NCBI GenBank assembly: GCA_945874155.1
Contig: CAMCFO010000005.1
Span: 24,190 to 88,189 of the forward strand
Direction: 5' to 3'
Origin: an uncultured Bacteroidales bacterium
Lineage (GTDB): Bacteria > Bacteroidota > Bacteroidia > Bacteroidales > UBA932
DNA: 64,000 nucleotides
Part shown: one piece after another, positions 49,584-58,732 of the stretch
Numbering within the stretch: position 1 is the first letter of the stretch
Layout of the letters: every line of letters begins with the position of its first letter
Notes under the pieces: model-generated
Database searches by the model: none
The model's input: only the letters and a program-made list of their open reading frames with translations
Told to the model about the DNA's origin: nothing
Position numbers and translations under genes: made by a program

Positions 49584-52224
49584 ACTTCTTTTTCAAAAAC
49601 TCCTCGAACGACTCCTTTGTAATAACATTCAGATTATGTTTTTCATAGTTTGCACGTTTATTGACAAATGGTGTCTTGCGTTTTACGTGAGATGTTGATT
49701 TCACAAAGTTCTGGTTTGCAGCAGATTTTACAGCAGCTTTTGTAGATGCTACATCATCCGAAACTTCCTCCCAACCTCTTGAGAATGAAATACCTTCATT
49801 GATTCTACATCCGGCATATGTGAGTTGTCCATAATTAGCAGGACAGGCTGCCTGCAAATAATAATCAGAACCATTATAAACTGCAGGATTCACAACAAAG
49901 GAATTGTTATCTTCTTTCAAATCAACTGGGAAAAGAAGATCAGCGTATTCTTCAAGCATATTCAGATAACCCATTGTACCATCACTCTGGGTTCCAAACC
50001 CGGCCAAGGAAATTTCTGTTCCTCCGTGATTTGACATAGGGAATTGTTTAGCATAGTTCACTGGAACTACAACTTGTCCATTTTCAAGAACTTCTAAATA
50101 CCATTTTGGACCGAAATCCCAAATCAGAGAATTGTTGTCATAAGCACTATAATAACTATCTACGAATAAATCATACGGCATTTTGGTTGTAAAATAGCCT
50201 GAATAGCTGTCAGCTTCAAAGCCAAATCCAACACAAAGCAAACGATTCTGTCCTTTCAACCAGGCATTGAACTCAGCAATTTCCTGCTTCAATCCATCAT
50301 AAAGGGCATCAACTTCTTCCTTACTCTTAGACGGATATGCAGCATAGTCTGCTTCGCTGAGAGTTTCAGGACATTTGAGAGAGTTCATTATTGTGATTTT
50401 GCAGGACATTTCTTCTGGATCTAGGAATTTATTAGAATAATAATCCCACTTTGAAGCTGAAGCGCTCATAGTCCAGTCGCCCAGGAGTGCTTCGAAATAT
50501 TTCGATTCAACAGAAGGTTTAACAGGTTCATCTGTTGATGTCTGTTCAGCAACTGCAGGATCATCCCAGCCAGATATCAGGTTATATGTATCTTCTTCAT
50601 TATAACCTATAACAGCAAGCCTTGTTGTCTGTCCCGGAAGTGTGGTAAACATCATATTCAGGCCTTCTTCGCTGTTAATTTCAGCTATATCAGATGCGGT
50701 AAATGGTTGAGAATTAAACTCGAGGAATTGTGAAATGGATTCATACCATTTCGCCAAGGTCCATTCCCTGAGATAGTTGGCACCATATTTTGCTTCAACA
50801 ATATCCTGAGTTGGGCATTTAACATTGAACCACACCTCGTACGGAGACTCCTCACCGTTAGGATTGGATATTGCAGAAACATTAATTTGAGGTGCAGGAA
50901 GAGTTTTTGCCTTCGTGCTGAATTGTTGGTGATAGAATTTCTGACTTGTTCCCTTTTCATCACCCATGGCAGTCACGAGCAAATGGAAATCAGTTTCCGG
51001 TTCAAGTGGTCCAAAGAAATCAGTTAATTCGAGAACTGTAGGTTCTGTAAAATATGTACTTAGTCCGATATTGGCTGCAGTTATGAAATACGATGTTGTA
51101 AACCACTGCAAATAAGACTCGTTTCCTAACAGAAAATCATCCAACACCATTTGGTAATATGCATCCTCGATTACTGCTACACAATACAAAGCTACATTCT
51201 CATCTGGAGTCATAGTGATGGTCCCAGAGGTTGCACGAATGTCACACTCTATATCAATGTTCGCGTCCAATTCAGAAGGTTGGTCAATAACCACAAGTTT
51301 TCTGTCGTGGAAACCAGTCCAGTATGTATCTTCATCCAATGGCATAGCACTGAATCCGGCTTTTGTTGACCAAGGCATAGGACCATCACCACCTGAATTA
51401 TTTGCGTAATAATTGTCAGTATCGAACATAGGATCAAAGTAACCAGGGAAACCAAACATGGTATCTTCTGTCCAGCCAAACTCTCCTGCAAATACAACTA
51501 TCGGCTCTCCCGGAGAATATGGGTTATGAAGCATAATCTCACTGCCGTCTTCATCCAAAATATGATTTCCATCTTCATCCACCTCGTAAATAGTGCTGTC
51601 ATCATAGACGTAAGTCGCAGATTTGTCACAGTATTTTTGAGAGTTGTAGTAGAGCAGATCCATATCAAGATTTGGTCTAAAGTATCCTTGTCTTGCGGAT
51701 AAGTAATCAGGGAGTGAAGCAACCTCGTACCTGATTACATTATTTCTTTCCAGAACTTCTGAAGGCATCTCAATATGGAAAGACAAACCATTCATTGAAG
51801 TTGAAACCAATGTTATTACTTCTTCGTATGCTTTTGTCTTAACATCGAATGTTAATAACTGTTCGAAATACGTTTCAGAAACTGTCTTAAGAGCAACAAC
51901 AGCAGAGTACTCGCTATCACCCTCGAGTCCGGTAATTGTGATAGTATGCTCTCCGTCAGAAATAGCCCCGCTTTTTCCGGTCATGAAAATCACGGCAGGA
52001 TCTGTGGTGGAAGACTCACCACTTGGGGATAAGAGATAGGCATAACTTGTGATGTTGGCTGTCTTGAGAACCACGTCAGCGGAAGTAATTCCAGCCGTAA
52101 CGCTGACAAGAGATGCAGAAGGAGTGGTGTCCACCGCTTCCTGCACGCAGCTAGAGAAGACTATGCCCCCCCCAATGAGGAAAACGGCTACAGTCTTCAA
52201 CAGATTGTAACAATGACGTTTCAT
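49564..52224 (-). CDS. Large surface lipoprotein, function unknown
   Basis: An 886-residue lipoprotein (lipobox VFSSC, Cys near 23). The N-terminal 30-130 region resembles a fibronectin-III-like fold (VSVTAGITSADVVLKTANIT). A second similar Ig-like section is near 330-430, and the C-terminal third is a Tyr/Asp-rich beta domain. I recognise no catalytic site. The last 40 residues are basic and Lys-rich. The longer reading from 52320 lies upstream of the promoter and signal peptide, so ATG 52224 is used. First gene of the lipoprotein/DUF6029/Omp28 operon. Confidence 0.75.
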   Translation of the reverse strand: MKRHCYNLLKTVAVFLIGGGIVFSSCVQEAVDTTPSASLVSVTAGITSADVVLKTANITSYAYLLSPSGESSTTDPAVIFMTGKSGAISDGEHTITITGLEGDSEYSAVVALKTVSETYFEQLLTFDVKTKAYEEVITLVSTSMNGLSFHIEMPSEVLERNNVIRYEVASLPDYLSARQGYFRPNLDMDLLYYNSQKYCDKSATYVYDDSTIYEVDEDGNHILDEDGSEIMLHNPYSPGEPIVVFAGEFGWTEDTMFGFPGYFDPMFDTDNYYANNSGGDGPMPWSTKAGFSAMPLDEDTYWTGFHDRKLVVIDQPSELDANIDIECDIRATSGTITMTPDENVALYCVAVIEDAYYQMVLDDFLLGNESYLQWFTTSYFITAANIGLSTYFTEPTVLELTDFFGPLEPETDFHLLVTAMGDEKGTSQKFYHQQFSTKAKTLPAPQINVSAISNPNGEESPYEVWFNVKCPTQDIVEAKYGANYLREWTLAKWYESISQFLEFNSQPFTASDIAEINSEEGLNMMFTTLPGQTTRLAVIGYNEEDTYNLISGWDDPAVAEQTSTDEPVKPSVESKYFEALLGDWTMSASASKWDYYSNKFLDPEEMSCKITIMNSLKCPETLSEADYAAYPSKSKEEVDALYDGLKQEIAEFNAWLKGQNRLLCVGFGFEADSYSGYFTTKMPYDLFVDSYYSAYDNNSLIWDFGPKWYLEVLENGQVVVPVNYAKQFPMSNHGGTEISLAGFGTQSDGTMGYLNMLEEYADLLFPVDLKEDNNSFVVNPAVYNGSDYYLQAACPANYGQLTYAGCRINEGISFSRGWEEVSDDVASTKAAVKSAANQNFVKSTSHVKRKTPFVNKRANYEKHNLNVITKESFEEFLKKKYETSRR

Positions 52225-52277
52225 AATATTTGAAAGATTTAGAATAGTATTTTCTAATAAGCTGACCATTTCAGCGG

Positions 52278-52308
52278 CAAAGTTAAAAACTATAATTAAA
52301 GTCACCAA
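52278..52308 (-). promoter_or_regulatory. Promoter of the lipoprotein/DUF6029/Omp28 operon
   Basis: Minus-strand TTG (52306-52308), 20 bases, TAACTTTG (52278-52285), giving a leader of about 47 bases before ATG 52224. The remaining stretch to 52498 has no feature I can support. Confidence 0.65.
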
Positions 52309-52497
52309 TTTTTTGTGCAAAAATTGGTGAAATTATTTCTAAGAATTCAAGATTAAACTTGTATTTTATTAAATATCAATAGGGTATAAATACAGAAGCA
52401 GTCTCTCAAGTTGGTGAAAATCCCCTTTCAAATGATTAGAGCACACTGTCTGAGCACAGTTTCATCTGTCCCAAATCGGGATTTTCGACTGTTTTCA

Positions 52498-52530
52498 TTT
52501 GGATTTTTGAGTAATAATAGCCTAAATTTG
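52498..52530 (+). promoter_or_regulatory. Promoter of the TlpA-like gene
   Basis: TTTG (52498-52501), 21 bases, TAAATTTG (52523-52530). It lies 33 bases before ATG 52564 and is the deciding argument against the longer reading from 52411. Confidence 0.65.
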
Positions 52531-52563
52531 CAGACTGCAAGAGGAAAATTAAACACAAAATAT

Positions 52564-53055
52564 ATGAGAAGAGTTTTTACTTTCATTTCGGCACTTCTGC
52601 TGGTGCAGATTGCCGCTTTTGCCCAACTTCCTTCAGTTATGGTCGGGACATCCAATGGAGGAAAGATTGATACGGCAAAGTTGCTTGACGGCAAAACGCC
52701 GCTTGTAATTTCGTTTTGGTCAGTAACCTGCAAGCCTTGCATTCAGGAACTGGATGCTATCAACGAAGCTTTGGAGGACTGGCAGGAAGAGGCTGATTTC
52801 AAAGTGATAGCTGTCTCCACCGATGACACCAGGTTCAGCTCAAAGGCCAAGGCACTTGCGGAAGGACACGGCTGGGACGGTTTCACAGTGGTTTACGATG
52901 TGAACAGCGATTTCAAAAGGGCTATGAATGTAGTCAACACGCCCCAAGTCTTCATCATATCGCCTGAGGGCAAGACTGTCTATTCGCACACCGGCTACAA
53001 TCCGGGCAGCGAAGAGGAAATCCTCGCCAAGCTCAAGGAGCTCAAGGCAGAATGA
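52564..53055 (+). CDS. TlpA-like periplasmic thioredoxin
   Basis: A 163-residue exported redoxin. A signal peptide (1-21, ending AFAQ) is followed by a thioredoxin fold with FWSVTCKPCIQEL (near 54, active-site CxxC as CKPC), VVNTPQVFIISPEG (cis-Pro, near 123). It reduces or maintains disulfides of envelope proteins. The protein is full length and stands alone. A terminator at 53096 serves it. Confidence 0.92.
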   Translation: MRRVFTFISALLLVQIAAFAQLPSVMVGTSNGGKIDTAKLLDGKTPLVISFWSVTCKPCIQELDAINEALEDWQEEADFKVIAVSTDDTRFSSKAKALAEGHGWDGFTVVYDVNSDFKRAMNVVNTPQVFIISPEGKTVYSHTGYNPGSEEEILAKLKELKAE

Positions 53056-53095
53056 CGGCACAAGGACTTACGGCTCAAGGACTTACAACACAATT

Positions 53096-53130
53096 AAAGG
53101 GATTTACGCAGAGGCGCAAATCCCTTTTTT
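53096..53130. terminator. Bidirectional terminator between the TlpA gene and pta
   Basis: AAAGGGATTT pairs with AAATCCCTTT and is followed by further Ts; the A-rich other side would act for pta. Just before it, CAAGGACTTAC is repeated in tandem (53071-53095 region). Confidence 0.8.
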
Positions 53131-53149
53131 GACTCAAGTTGCGCGAATA

Positions 53150-54160
53150 CTACTTCGCATCCATAGCCTGGCAGGCGGTGATGGCAATCATCTTGTAGAT
53201 GTCGTCCACAGAGCAACCGCGGCTAAGATCGTTAACCGGACGGGCAATACCCTGAAGGATAGGGCCGATTGCATCTGCATTTCCCAGACGCTGCACGAGT
53301 TTGTAACCGATGTTTCCCACCTCGAGGTTAGGAGCCACAAGCACGTTAGCCTTGCCTGCAATCTCGGAGCCTGGAGCCTTCTTGCAACCCACTGAAGGCA
53401 CAAGAGCCGCATCAGCCTGCAATTCTCCGTCAATCTTGAGCGTAGGGTCAAGTTCCTTGGCCAGTGCGGTGGCCTCCACAACCTTGTCCACCACCTCGTG
53501 CTTTGCGGAACCCTTGGTGGAGAATGAAAGCATAGCCACCCTCGGCTCGGCAAATCCAGCCACACTCTTTGCAGTCTGAGCCGTACATACGGCTATCTGA
53601 GCCAGCTGAGCAGCATCCGGCATTGGGGTCACAGCGATGTCACCCATAACCAGAACGCCCTCTTCGCCATACTGAGGAGTCTTGGTAATCAGCAACATAG
53701 CTCCACTGACACAGGTGATCCCCGGAGCACATTTGATAATCTGGAGTGCAGGGCGGAGAGTGTCTCCAGTGGTGGAAAGCGCTCCGCTGATCTGTCCGTC
53801 GGCATCCCCGCTCTTGATGATGAGACATCCGTAATAAAGAGGATTGTTGTAAACAAGTTCCTTCGCAGCCTCCAGAGTAAGTCCCTTCTTCTGCCTGAGC
53901 TGATAGAGCAGCTGCACATATTCCTCAGTCTTGTCGTGAGTGGCAGGGTCGATTATAGTCGCCTCCCCTATGTGCTGGAGTCCGAGTGAAGCAGCCTTTG
54001 CGAGTATTTCCTCACGGTTGCCGATGAGAATGATGTCAGCAAGTCCGTCCCTGAGGGCCTGGTCTGCCGCTGTTATTGTGCGCTCCTCGAGAGATTCAGG
54101 GAGCACGATGCGCTGCTTGTTGGATTTTGCACGCGCAATGATGTTGTCAATGAGTGCCAT
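53150..54160 (-). CDS. pta: Phosphate acetyltransferase
   Basis: A 336-residue Pta of the short type (without the N-terminal DRTGG region). The family motifs are clear: RIVLPESLEERT near the start, MLSFSTKGSAKHEVV (near 215) and ANVLVAPNLEVGNIGYKLVQRL (near 280, given in part). It interconverts acetyl-CoA and acetyl phosphate in acetate metabolism. The usual partner ackA is not next to it; upstream is a GNAT gene and downstream the TlpA-like gene. A TAACTTTG box lies at 54220-54227. Confidence 0.95.
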   Translation of the reverse strand: MALIDNIIARAKSNKQRIVLPESLEERTITAADQALRDGLADIILIGNREEILAKAASLGLQHIGEATIIDPATHDKTEEYVQLLYQLRQKKGLTLEAAKELVYNNPLYYGCLIIKSGDADGQISGALSTTGDTLRPALQIIKCAPGITCVSGAMLLITKTPQYGEEGVLVMGDIAVTPMPDAAQLAQIAVCTAQTAKSVAGFAEPRVAMLSFSTKGSAKHEVVDKVVEATALAKELDPTLKIDGELQADAALVPSVGCKKAPGSEIAGKANVLVAPNLEVGNIGYKLVQRLGNADAIGPILQGIARPVNDLSRGCSVDDIYKMIAITACQAMDAK

Positions 54161-54219
54161 TATTTGTGTTTTGAAATTTGTTTCCGGTGCATAGGGGCAG
54201 CTTCAACCCCGAAACCCCG

Positions 54220-54227
54220 CAAAGTTA
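54220..54227 (-). promoter_or_regulatory. -7 box of pta
   Basis: Minus-strand TAACTTTG, 60 bases before the ATG at 54160. No -33 at standard spacing is clear. Confidence 0.5.
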
Positions 54228-54335
54228 ATCAATTTCCCCGTCTTTGAAAACAATCTGATTCAGAATTATGCCTTCGGACTCATTCCTTTCCATAAGCATT
54301 TCAGTCCTGAAATTGGATACCATTCAGGTTTACAT

Positions 54336-54343
54336 TATATTTG
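54336..54343 (+). promoter_or_regulatory. -7 box of the GNAT gene
   Basis: TATATTTG, 21 bases before ATG 54365. It lies within the longer reading from 54341, which is therefore rejected as start. Confidence 0.5.
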
Positions 54344-54364
54344 CAAGACTGGTTTTCAATGATT

Positions 54365-54919
54365 ATGAAAAAAATAGACATACGTAACGCAACCCGGGCA
54401 GACATCCCCTTTGTGGCAGAATCTGTGCTTGCCGCAATAGACCTTTACGACTTCACAGGTGAATGTGCCGAATTTGAGAGCACAGTCAAAGTCTGCTCAG
54501 AAGACGACAGCTTATATTCATATAAAAATGCCCGTATAGCCGAAGTGGACGGGACAGCTGCAGGCTGCCTGATTTCATACAACGGAAATGGCTATGCAGA
54601 AAGCCGCGAAAAGACCTTCGCAATGTTCGCAGAGATGGGCATACATATAAATATCGGAGGTGCCGAAACCGGACCCGGCGAATACTATCTGGACTCAATG
54701 GCAGTGAAGCCCGAATACAGGGGCTTGCAGCTCGGACACCTGCTTATGGAAGATGCTCTCAACTTGGCCCGTAGGAGCGGAGACTGTCTCAAGGCCGGTC
54801 TGCTTGTGGAGAAAGGCAAACCAAGGCTTAAAGACTATTATGCCCGCATCGGATTCAGCATAGAAAAGGAAATGGAAGCCTTCGGGAGCATTTTCTACAA
54901 AATGACGCTGGTTTTGTAA
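54365..54919 (+). CDS. GNAT-family N-acetyltransferase
   Basis: A 184-residue GNAT enzyme. The N-terminal IRNATRADIPFVAES is typical, and the acetyl-CoA binding motif A is YLDSMAVKPEYRGLQLGHLL (near 108-127, with R/QxxGxG-like RGLQLG). Motif B is the DYYARIGFS near the end. It acetylates an amine of a small molecule or protein; the substrate is unknown. Single-gene unit with its own promoter. Confidence 0.9.
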   Translation: MKKIDIRNATRADIPFVAESVLAAIDLYDFTGECAEFESTVKVCSEDDSLYSYKNARIAEVDGTAAGCLISYNGNGYAESREKTFAMFAEMGIHINIGGAETGPGEYYLDSMAVKPEYRGLQLGHLLMEDALNLARRSGDCLKAGLLVEKGKPRLKDYYARIGFSIEKEMEAFGSIFYKMTLVL

Positions 54920-54958
54920 CTGCTTAGAATTCAGACTAATCGAAAGGTGGTCATATTC

Positions 54959-56035
54959 TCAGAACCGGAAGCCGAGGCCGAAATCGAGGGAGATTGTGCG
55001 GAAAGCTATGGTGGAGACTCCGGCCTGGATTTCAACAGGGCCGGCATCGACTATGAGGCCGCATTCCAGCAGCACATTGGAGGTGCTGAGGTCCTGCACT
55101 TTGGCCCAAACTCCAGACAAGTCTTCCCACAGCACTACTTTCCTTCCGTAGCCGGCCCCGGCGGTGATTCCGAACCAGGGACCGAAATTTTTCCTCACTC
55201 CGGCGCTGGCCTGCAAGATGGAAATTTGAGAATTGCCGCTGGGCCACATAGTCCCGCCATCCCAACTGCTGTCGGAAGAGCAGATGTAGGAATATGCCAC
55301 AGGCTTGAAATTGCTGTGAAAGCGTAGATATCCACCCCATAAAGTGTCTTTGTCGAACAATGAGAGCGAGCCTCCATAGGACAGGACCGGCCATACAGCC
55401 ATCACGAATGAGACGGAACCATATACGCGGCGGGACACGACACCCCGTGGAACATCACAATGGTAAGAACATTCTGCAAGTGTCCCGATGTATTGAAATT
55501 GGAGGTCTGCTTCGGGCGAATACAGACGGGGCAATGGTGCAGGACGCTGAAGGGAACTGTCTTGTGCTGCGGTGATTTGGCCTCCGTCTTGAGAGGCGGT
55601 GTTGTCTTGAGAGGAGGTAGCAATAGGCTTGTCATTCCGGACAACCGGCTTGGTGAGGGGATGTGCAGACCCGCTACGTTCAGGGACTTCGGGAGTATCC
55701 TCGTGCTGCTCCTGCGCCACAGCCTGAGTGCCGCCGAAAACCGCTGAATACCTTGCTCTTATGCTTGCGAACCTCTCCCGCTGCTGCTCTGACATAGACC
55801 CTGAACCTTCCTTGAGTTCCGTTCTCAACTCAGCCAGAGACGAAAACAATTTTCCGAAGGCGGACTTGGAAATCTTTTCCCCTGCCTCCGCCTTCAGCTT
55901 CAGCTGTATGCAGGACTCGCAAAGGCTCTCATATTTGTCCAGAATCCGGTCCCAATCCTTGTCAACTGACATATTGCCGCCATAGACAGGCAGCATAAAA
56001 AGGCAAAGGAATATGACAATCAACGACTTTTTCAT
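54959..56035 (-). CDS. Exported protein with C-terminal barrel-like domain
   Basis: A 358-residue protein with a signal peptide (1-20). Residues 25-100 are helical and acidic/basic (KDWDRILDKYESLCESC), then a Pro/Gln/Ser-rich linker (110-180). The last 180 residues alternate aromatic residues and end LDFGLGFRF, typical of a small outer-membrane beta-barrel. I do not recognise the family. The gene is divergent from the kinase gene with paired promoters, so the two may form one regulatory unit. Confidence 0.68.
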   Translation of the reverse strand: MKKSLIVIFLCLFMLPVYGGNMSVDKDWDRILDKYESLCESCIQLKLKAEAGEKISKSAFGKLFSSLAELRTELKEGSGSMSEQQRERFASIRARYSAVFGGTQAVAQEQHEDTPEVPERSGSAHPLTKPVVRNDKPIATSSQDNTASQDGGQITAAQDSSLQRPAPLPRLYSPEADLQFQYIGTLAECSYHCDVPRGVVSRRVYGSVSFVMAVWPVLSYGGSLSLFDKDTLWGGYLRFHSNFKPVAYSYICSSDSSWDGGTMWPSGNSQISILQASAGVRKNFGPWFGITAGAGYGRKVVLWEDLSGVWAKVQDLSTSNVLLECGLIVDAGPVEIQAGVSTIAFRTISLDFGLGFRF

Positions 56036-56047
56036 AGATATGGGCGG

Positions 56048-56078
56048 CAAATTTAACAATAATTCGTACTTTTGACAA
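56048..56078. promoter_or_regulatory. Divergent promoters between 56035 and 56120
   Basis: On the minus strand TTG (56076-56078), 20 bases, TAAATTTG (56048-56055) serves the exported protein. On the plus strand TACTTTTG (56067-56074) could be the -7 box of the kinase gene. The two elements overlap, so their use may be mutually exclusive. Confidence 0.55.
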
Positions 56079-56119
56079 TCCATTTCCGGTTCACATCAGA
56101 CAATTCATACAGGTAAATT

Positions 56120-57031
56120 ATGACGAACAGGCGCAATTCAGGATTTTTTGGCTCAGACGGGATGTTGACAGAGGAGTTGGCAGAGGAAAACCTGCTGGAA
56201 ATAGGCCATCAGGATGGTCCTTTTGCCCTGTACAAATGTTCACGGCAACGCCGGATCGTGGTGCTCAAATGCGTCAGGGCAGTCTTCCGGGACAATCCGC
56301 TCTATGCTGAAATGCTCAGGAAGGAATATGAAATAGGCCACAGTCTCAACCACCCCAACATCAGGGAGTATTACGGACTTGAAGAACATCCGGCACTGGG
56401 CCTGTGCATCGAGATGGAATGGGTGGATGGATTCTCTTTGGAAGAAGTGCTTCCGGATTGCCGCAAAGACAGCGTATTGCGGGACAAACTTGCCAGACAA
56501 ATACTTGATGCAGTGCGTTTTATGCATCTGAAACAGGTAATGCACAGGGATTTGAAGCCGAGCAACATCCTGATCACCCGCAATGGGCAGAATGTTAAAC
56601 TGATAGACTTTTCCGTGGCCGATTCCGATTCCCATTTCATACTCAAGGGCAACGCCGGCACCGCCCGTTACGCCTCTCCCGAGCAAATCGAATGTAGAAG
56701 AGCAGACTTCCGCAGTGACATTTTCTCCATAGGGGTCCTTCTCTCAGAGATGTCCGGCAGCCGTCATTTCCGCAAAGTGGCACGCAAATGTATGAAAAAA
56801 GACCCGGACAAACGCTATTCCGACATAGACCGGCTCGAAGATGCGCTTTTCAGCCCCTCGAACTATGGTTTGGGAGCCATTGCAGCACTTGTTGCCACCG
56901 CCGCCATCATAGCAGGAATATGGTTTCTGACCCGCCCGCAGGCCGAAGAAGAGTATGTGGACAGCGAGGCTATAGACGAGATTTTCCGTCAGGCCACCGA
57001 TCTTGTGGAGGAGTCGGGACTCAATCCGTAA
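56120..57031 (+). CDS. Ser/Thr protein kinase with one membrane helix
   Basis: A 303-residue Hanks-type kinase. The catalytic Lys is in VVLKCV (near 49), the catalytic loop is VMHRDLKPSNIL (near 143-154), and the metal loop is LIDFSVAD, DFS in place of DFG. The activation end is ARYASPEQIE (near 185). A membrane helix (about 252-272) is followed by a short acidic tail outside the cytoplasm. A glycine-rich loop is only weakly visible. It could phosphorylate envelope or regulatory proteins and signal to or from the divergent barrel protein. Confidence 0.9.
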   Translation: MTNRRNSGFFGSDGMLTEELAEENLLEIGHQDGPFALYKCSRQRRIVVLKCVRAVFRDNPLYAEMLRKEYEIGHSLNHPNIREYYGLEEHPALGLCIEMEWVDGFSLEEVLPDCRKDSVLRDKLARQILDAVRFMHLKQVMHRDLKPSNILITRNGQNVKLIDFSVADSDSHFILKGNAGTARYASPEQIECRRADFRSDIFSIGVLLSEMSGSRHFRKVARKCMKKDPDKRYSDIDRLEDALFSPSNYGLGAIAALVATAAIIAGIWFLTRPQAEEEYVDSEAIDEIFRQATDLVEESGLNP

Positions 57032-57045
57032 ACTCCTGAAGCAGA

Positions 57046-57627
57046 TTACTTCTCCACCACTTCCAGAAGATTCAGTCCGCCGTTCCTCCCTGCCACATAG
57101 GCCTGGGTGTACTCCCCCTCCCTAAGAATACGGGAAACATAGAGAGGATAACCGAGCATAAATGAAACCTGCCTGAACCTGTCCCCTTTAATCAGGCTTG
57201 CATTGACAGAAGACTCCACCTCAAACTCCCCATCCCCAAGATAGTTCAGTTGCACAACCCGATCCGGAGCCCAGCCTATTCTGAGACAGTCCCCCGGTTT
57301 GAGGTCATCGGAATAGACAGTCACACTGCTGAAGAAGCTGGAATTGAAACTCGGGTCATTACGCAGATCGTTGCAGAAATTGTCGTAATTCCGTTTGCCA
57401 ATATAGCGTGCAAGAATGTCAAGCGTGCTTTTGCGTGGCACCGGGTTCAAAGACACATAACCATAGAGACGCTTGAGTGTGGACGATGAGAGCAACTCCC
57501 CGGTTTCTTTTTCTATCAGAACGGAAAGGGACTCAAAATCGGTGGTTGTCGCCAGTTTGCGCCCATAGTGTTTCTCCACAAGATGGAGCATATAATTCAA
57601 TTCGGGTATTTGGTATTTGGATGACAT
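57046..57627 (-). CDS. Putative DNA-binding protein, function unknown
   Basis: A 193-residue cytoplasmic protein. The N-terminal 60 residues contain a helix-turn-helix-like segment with SSSTLKRLYGYVS. The rest (100-190) is a beta-rich domain (GDCLRIGWAPDRVVQLNYLG). No family name comes to mind; such proteins in Bacteroidota are usually annotated hypothetical. Convergent with the kinase gene (14-base gap) and directly before the LRR lipoprotein gene. Confidence 0.6.
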   Translation of the reverse strand: MSSKYQIPELNYMLHLVEKHYGRKLATTTDFESLSVLIEKETGELLSSSTLKRLYGYVSLNPVPRKSTLDILARYIGKRNYDNFCNDLRNDPSFNSSFFSSVTVYSDDLKPGDCLRIGWAPDRVVQLNYLGDGEFEVESSVNASLIKGDRFRQVSFMLGYPLYVSRILREGEYTQAYVAGRNGGLNLLEVVEK

Positions 57628-57628
57628 A

Positions 57629-58732
57629 TTATTCCTTATATTTTATTTGCACATTGTTTTCGACATAAAATTCAGCTATTCTCTGACCACGGGCCACATA
57701 GACGATTTCCAATTCCGGAGAGTCATAGAGGTCCAGATATTTGAGTTTCAAGTTGTTGGACACATCTATGGTCTTGAATGAATTCATTCCTGCCACCAGG
57801 GTCTCCAGTTCGGAAAGAGCAGAGAGGTCGAGTTTCCCGAGGTCATTGCCGTAGCAGTCCAGTTTTTTCAGATGTGGTGCAGCTGAGAGCCCAAGGGATG
57901 CAAACTTGTTGAAGCGACATTCAAGTTCGCTCAGGGATGACGGGAGAGAAATGGCTGCAATATGATTGTAATTGCATTTCACCGTTTCCAAGGAGACATT
58001 GCTGCCGAGTGCAAGGCTGCTCAATTTTCCATTCCAAACCGACCCGCAGCAATCCAGATTTTTCAGGTTCCTGAAATATTGGACACCGTCCAGAGTCGAA
58101 ATTTTGTCCGTGCAGACAGTTATTGCACTTACGGCATCTGCTTCATCGGCGACGATTTTGCCATTGGAATCAGCATCGCATAGGCCCAGCAGGTAGCTGC
58201 GGAAAATCGGGTCGCTTATGGTTATGCCCACTCCCTCTGGAGGCATCACCGGTCCTGGAGGGTCTTCCGGGTCAGGTTCCGGATTGCCACCGGAATTATC
58301 ACCGCCGGAATTGTCACCAGTATTGCCGCCAGTATTGTCCCCGGAATTGCCACCGCCAGCCTCAGTCTTGAACCACACAAGGCGTGTCCTGATTTCATTG
58401 CGTCCGTTCCCCGCCTTGGCATAGAAGCAATATTCGGTATCATTGTCCAGATTGTCAACCCTCACCGAGAAATCACAATCCCTGAGTTCTGCCGGGAAGA
58501 AAGCCAGGTCAACCTCGTTCTTGCCTATCATAAACCCGGTAGTAGTGACCCCGTTGGTCGAGGAAAGGCTGGCTGAAAGGTCTGCATAACCTTTGCCCAA
58601 TGCGATTCCCGACTCATAGCGCAGCTGCGTGAATTCAGGGACCACATTCTGCGGCGGTGCTGTCACATCCGGCAGACTGCACCCCACGAAAAGGGATGCG
58701 AAGAATGCATAGCAAATAGTCCTCAATTCCAT
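57629..58732 (-). CDS. Leucine-rich surface lipoprotein
   Basis: A 367-residue lipoprotein (lipobox LFVGC, Cys near 18). A beta-rich domain with a DxTEYCFYA fibronectin-like ending (25-130) is followed by a Gly/Asn/Asp linker of short repeats (about 125-165: GDNTGGNTGDNSGG-type) and then leucine-rich repeats (180-350, e.g. LKKLDCYGNDLGKLDLSALS). LRRs bind proteins at the cell surface. The start overlaps the end of the fimbrillin gene at 58723 by ten bases, so it is co-translated. Confidence 0.85.
   Translation of the reverse strand: MELRTICYAFFASLFVGCSLPDVTAPPQNVVPEFTQLRYESGIALGKGYADLSASLSSTNGVTTTGFMIGKNEVDLAFFPAELRDCDFSVRVDNLDNDTEYCFYAKAGNGRNEIRTRLVWFKTEAGGGNSGDNTGGNTGDNSGGDNSGGNPEPDPEDPPGPVMPPEGVGITISDPIFRSYLLGLCDADSNGKIVADEADAVSAITVCTDKISTLDGVQYFRNLKNLDCCGSVWNGKLSSLALGSNVSLETVKCNYNHIAAISLPSSLSELECRFNKFASLGLSAAPHLKKLDCYGNDLGKLDLSALSELETLVAGMNSFKTIDVSNNLKLKYLDLYDSPELEIVYVARGQRIAEFYVENNVQIKYKE

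Noticed and set aside
53150..54160. Search for ackA next to pta
   Set aside because: Neither neighbour resembles acetate kinase; the genes may simply be unlinked in this genome, so no conclusion is drawn.
58246..58365. Short regular repeats that could suggest a CRISPR array
   Set aside because: They are in-frame Gly/Asn/Asp codon repeats of the lipoprotein linker, with units far shorter than CRISPR repeats and no spacers.
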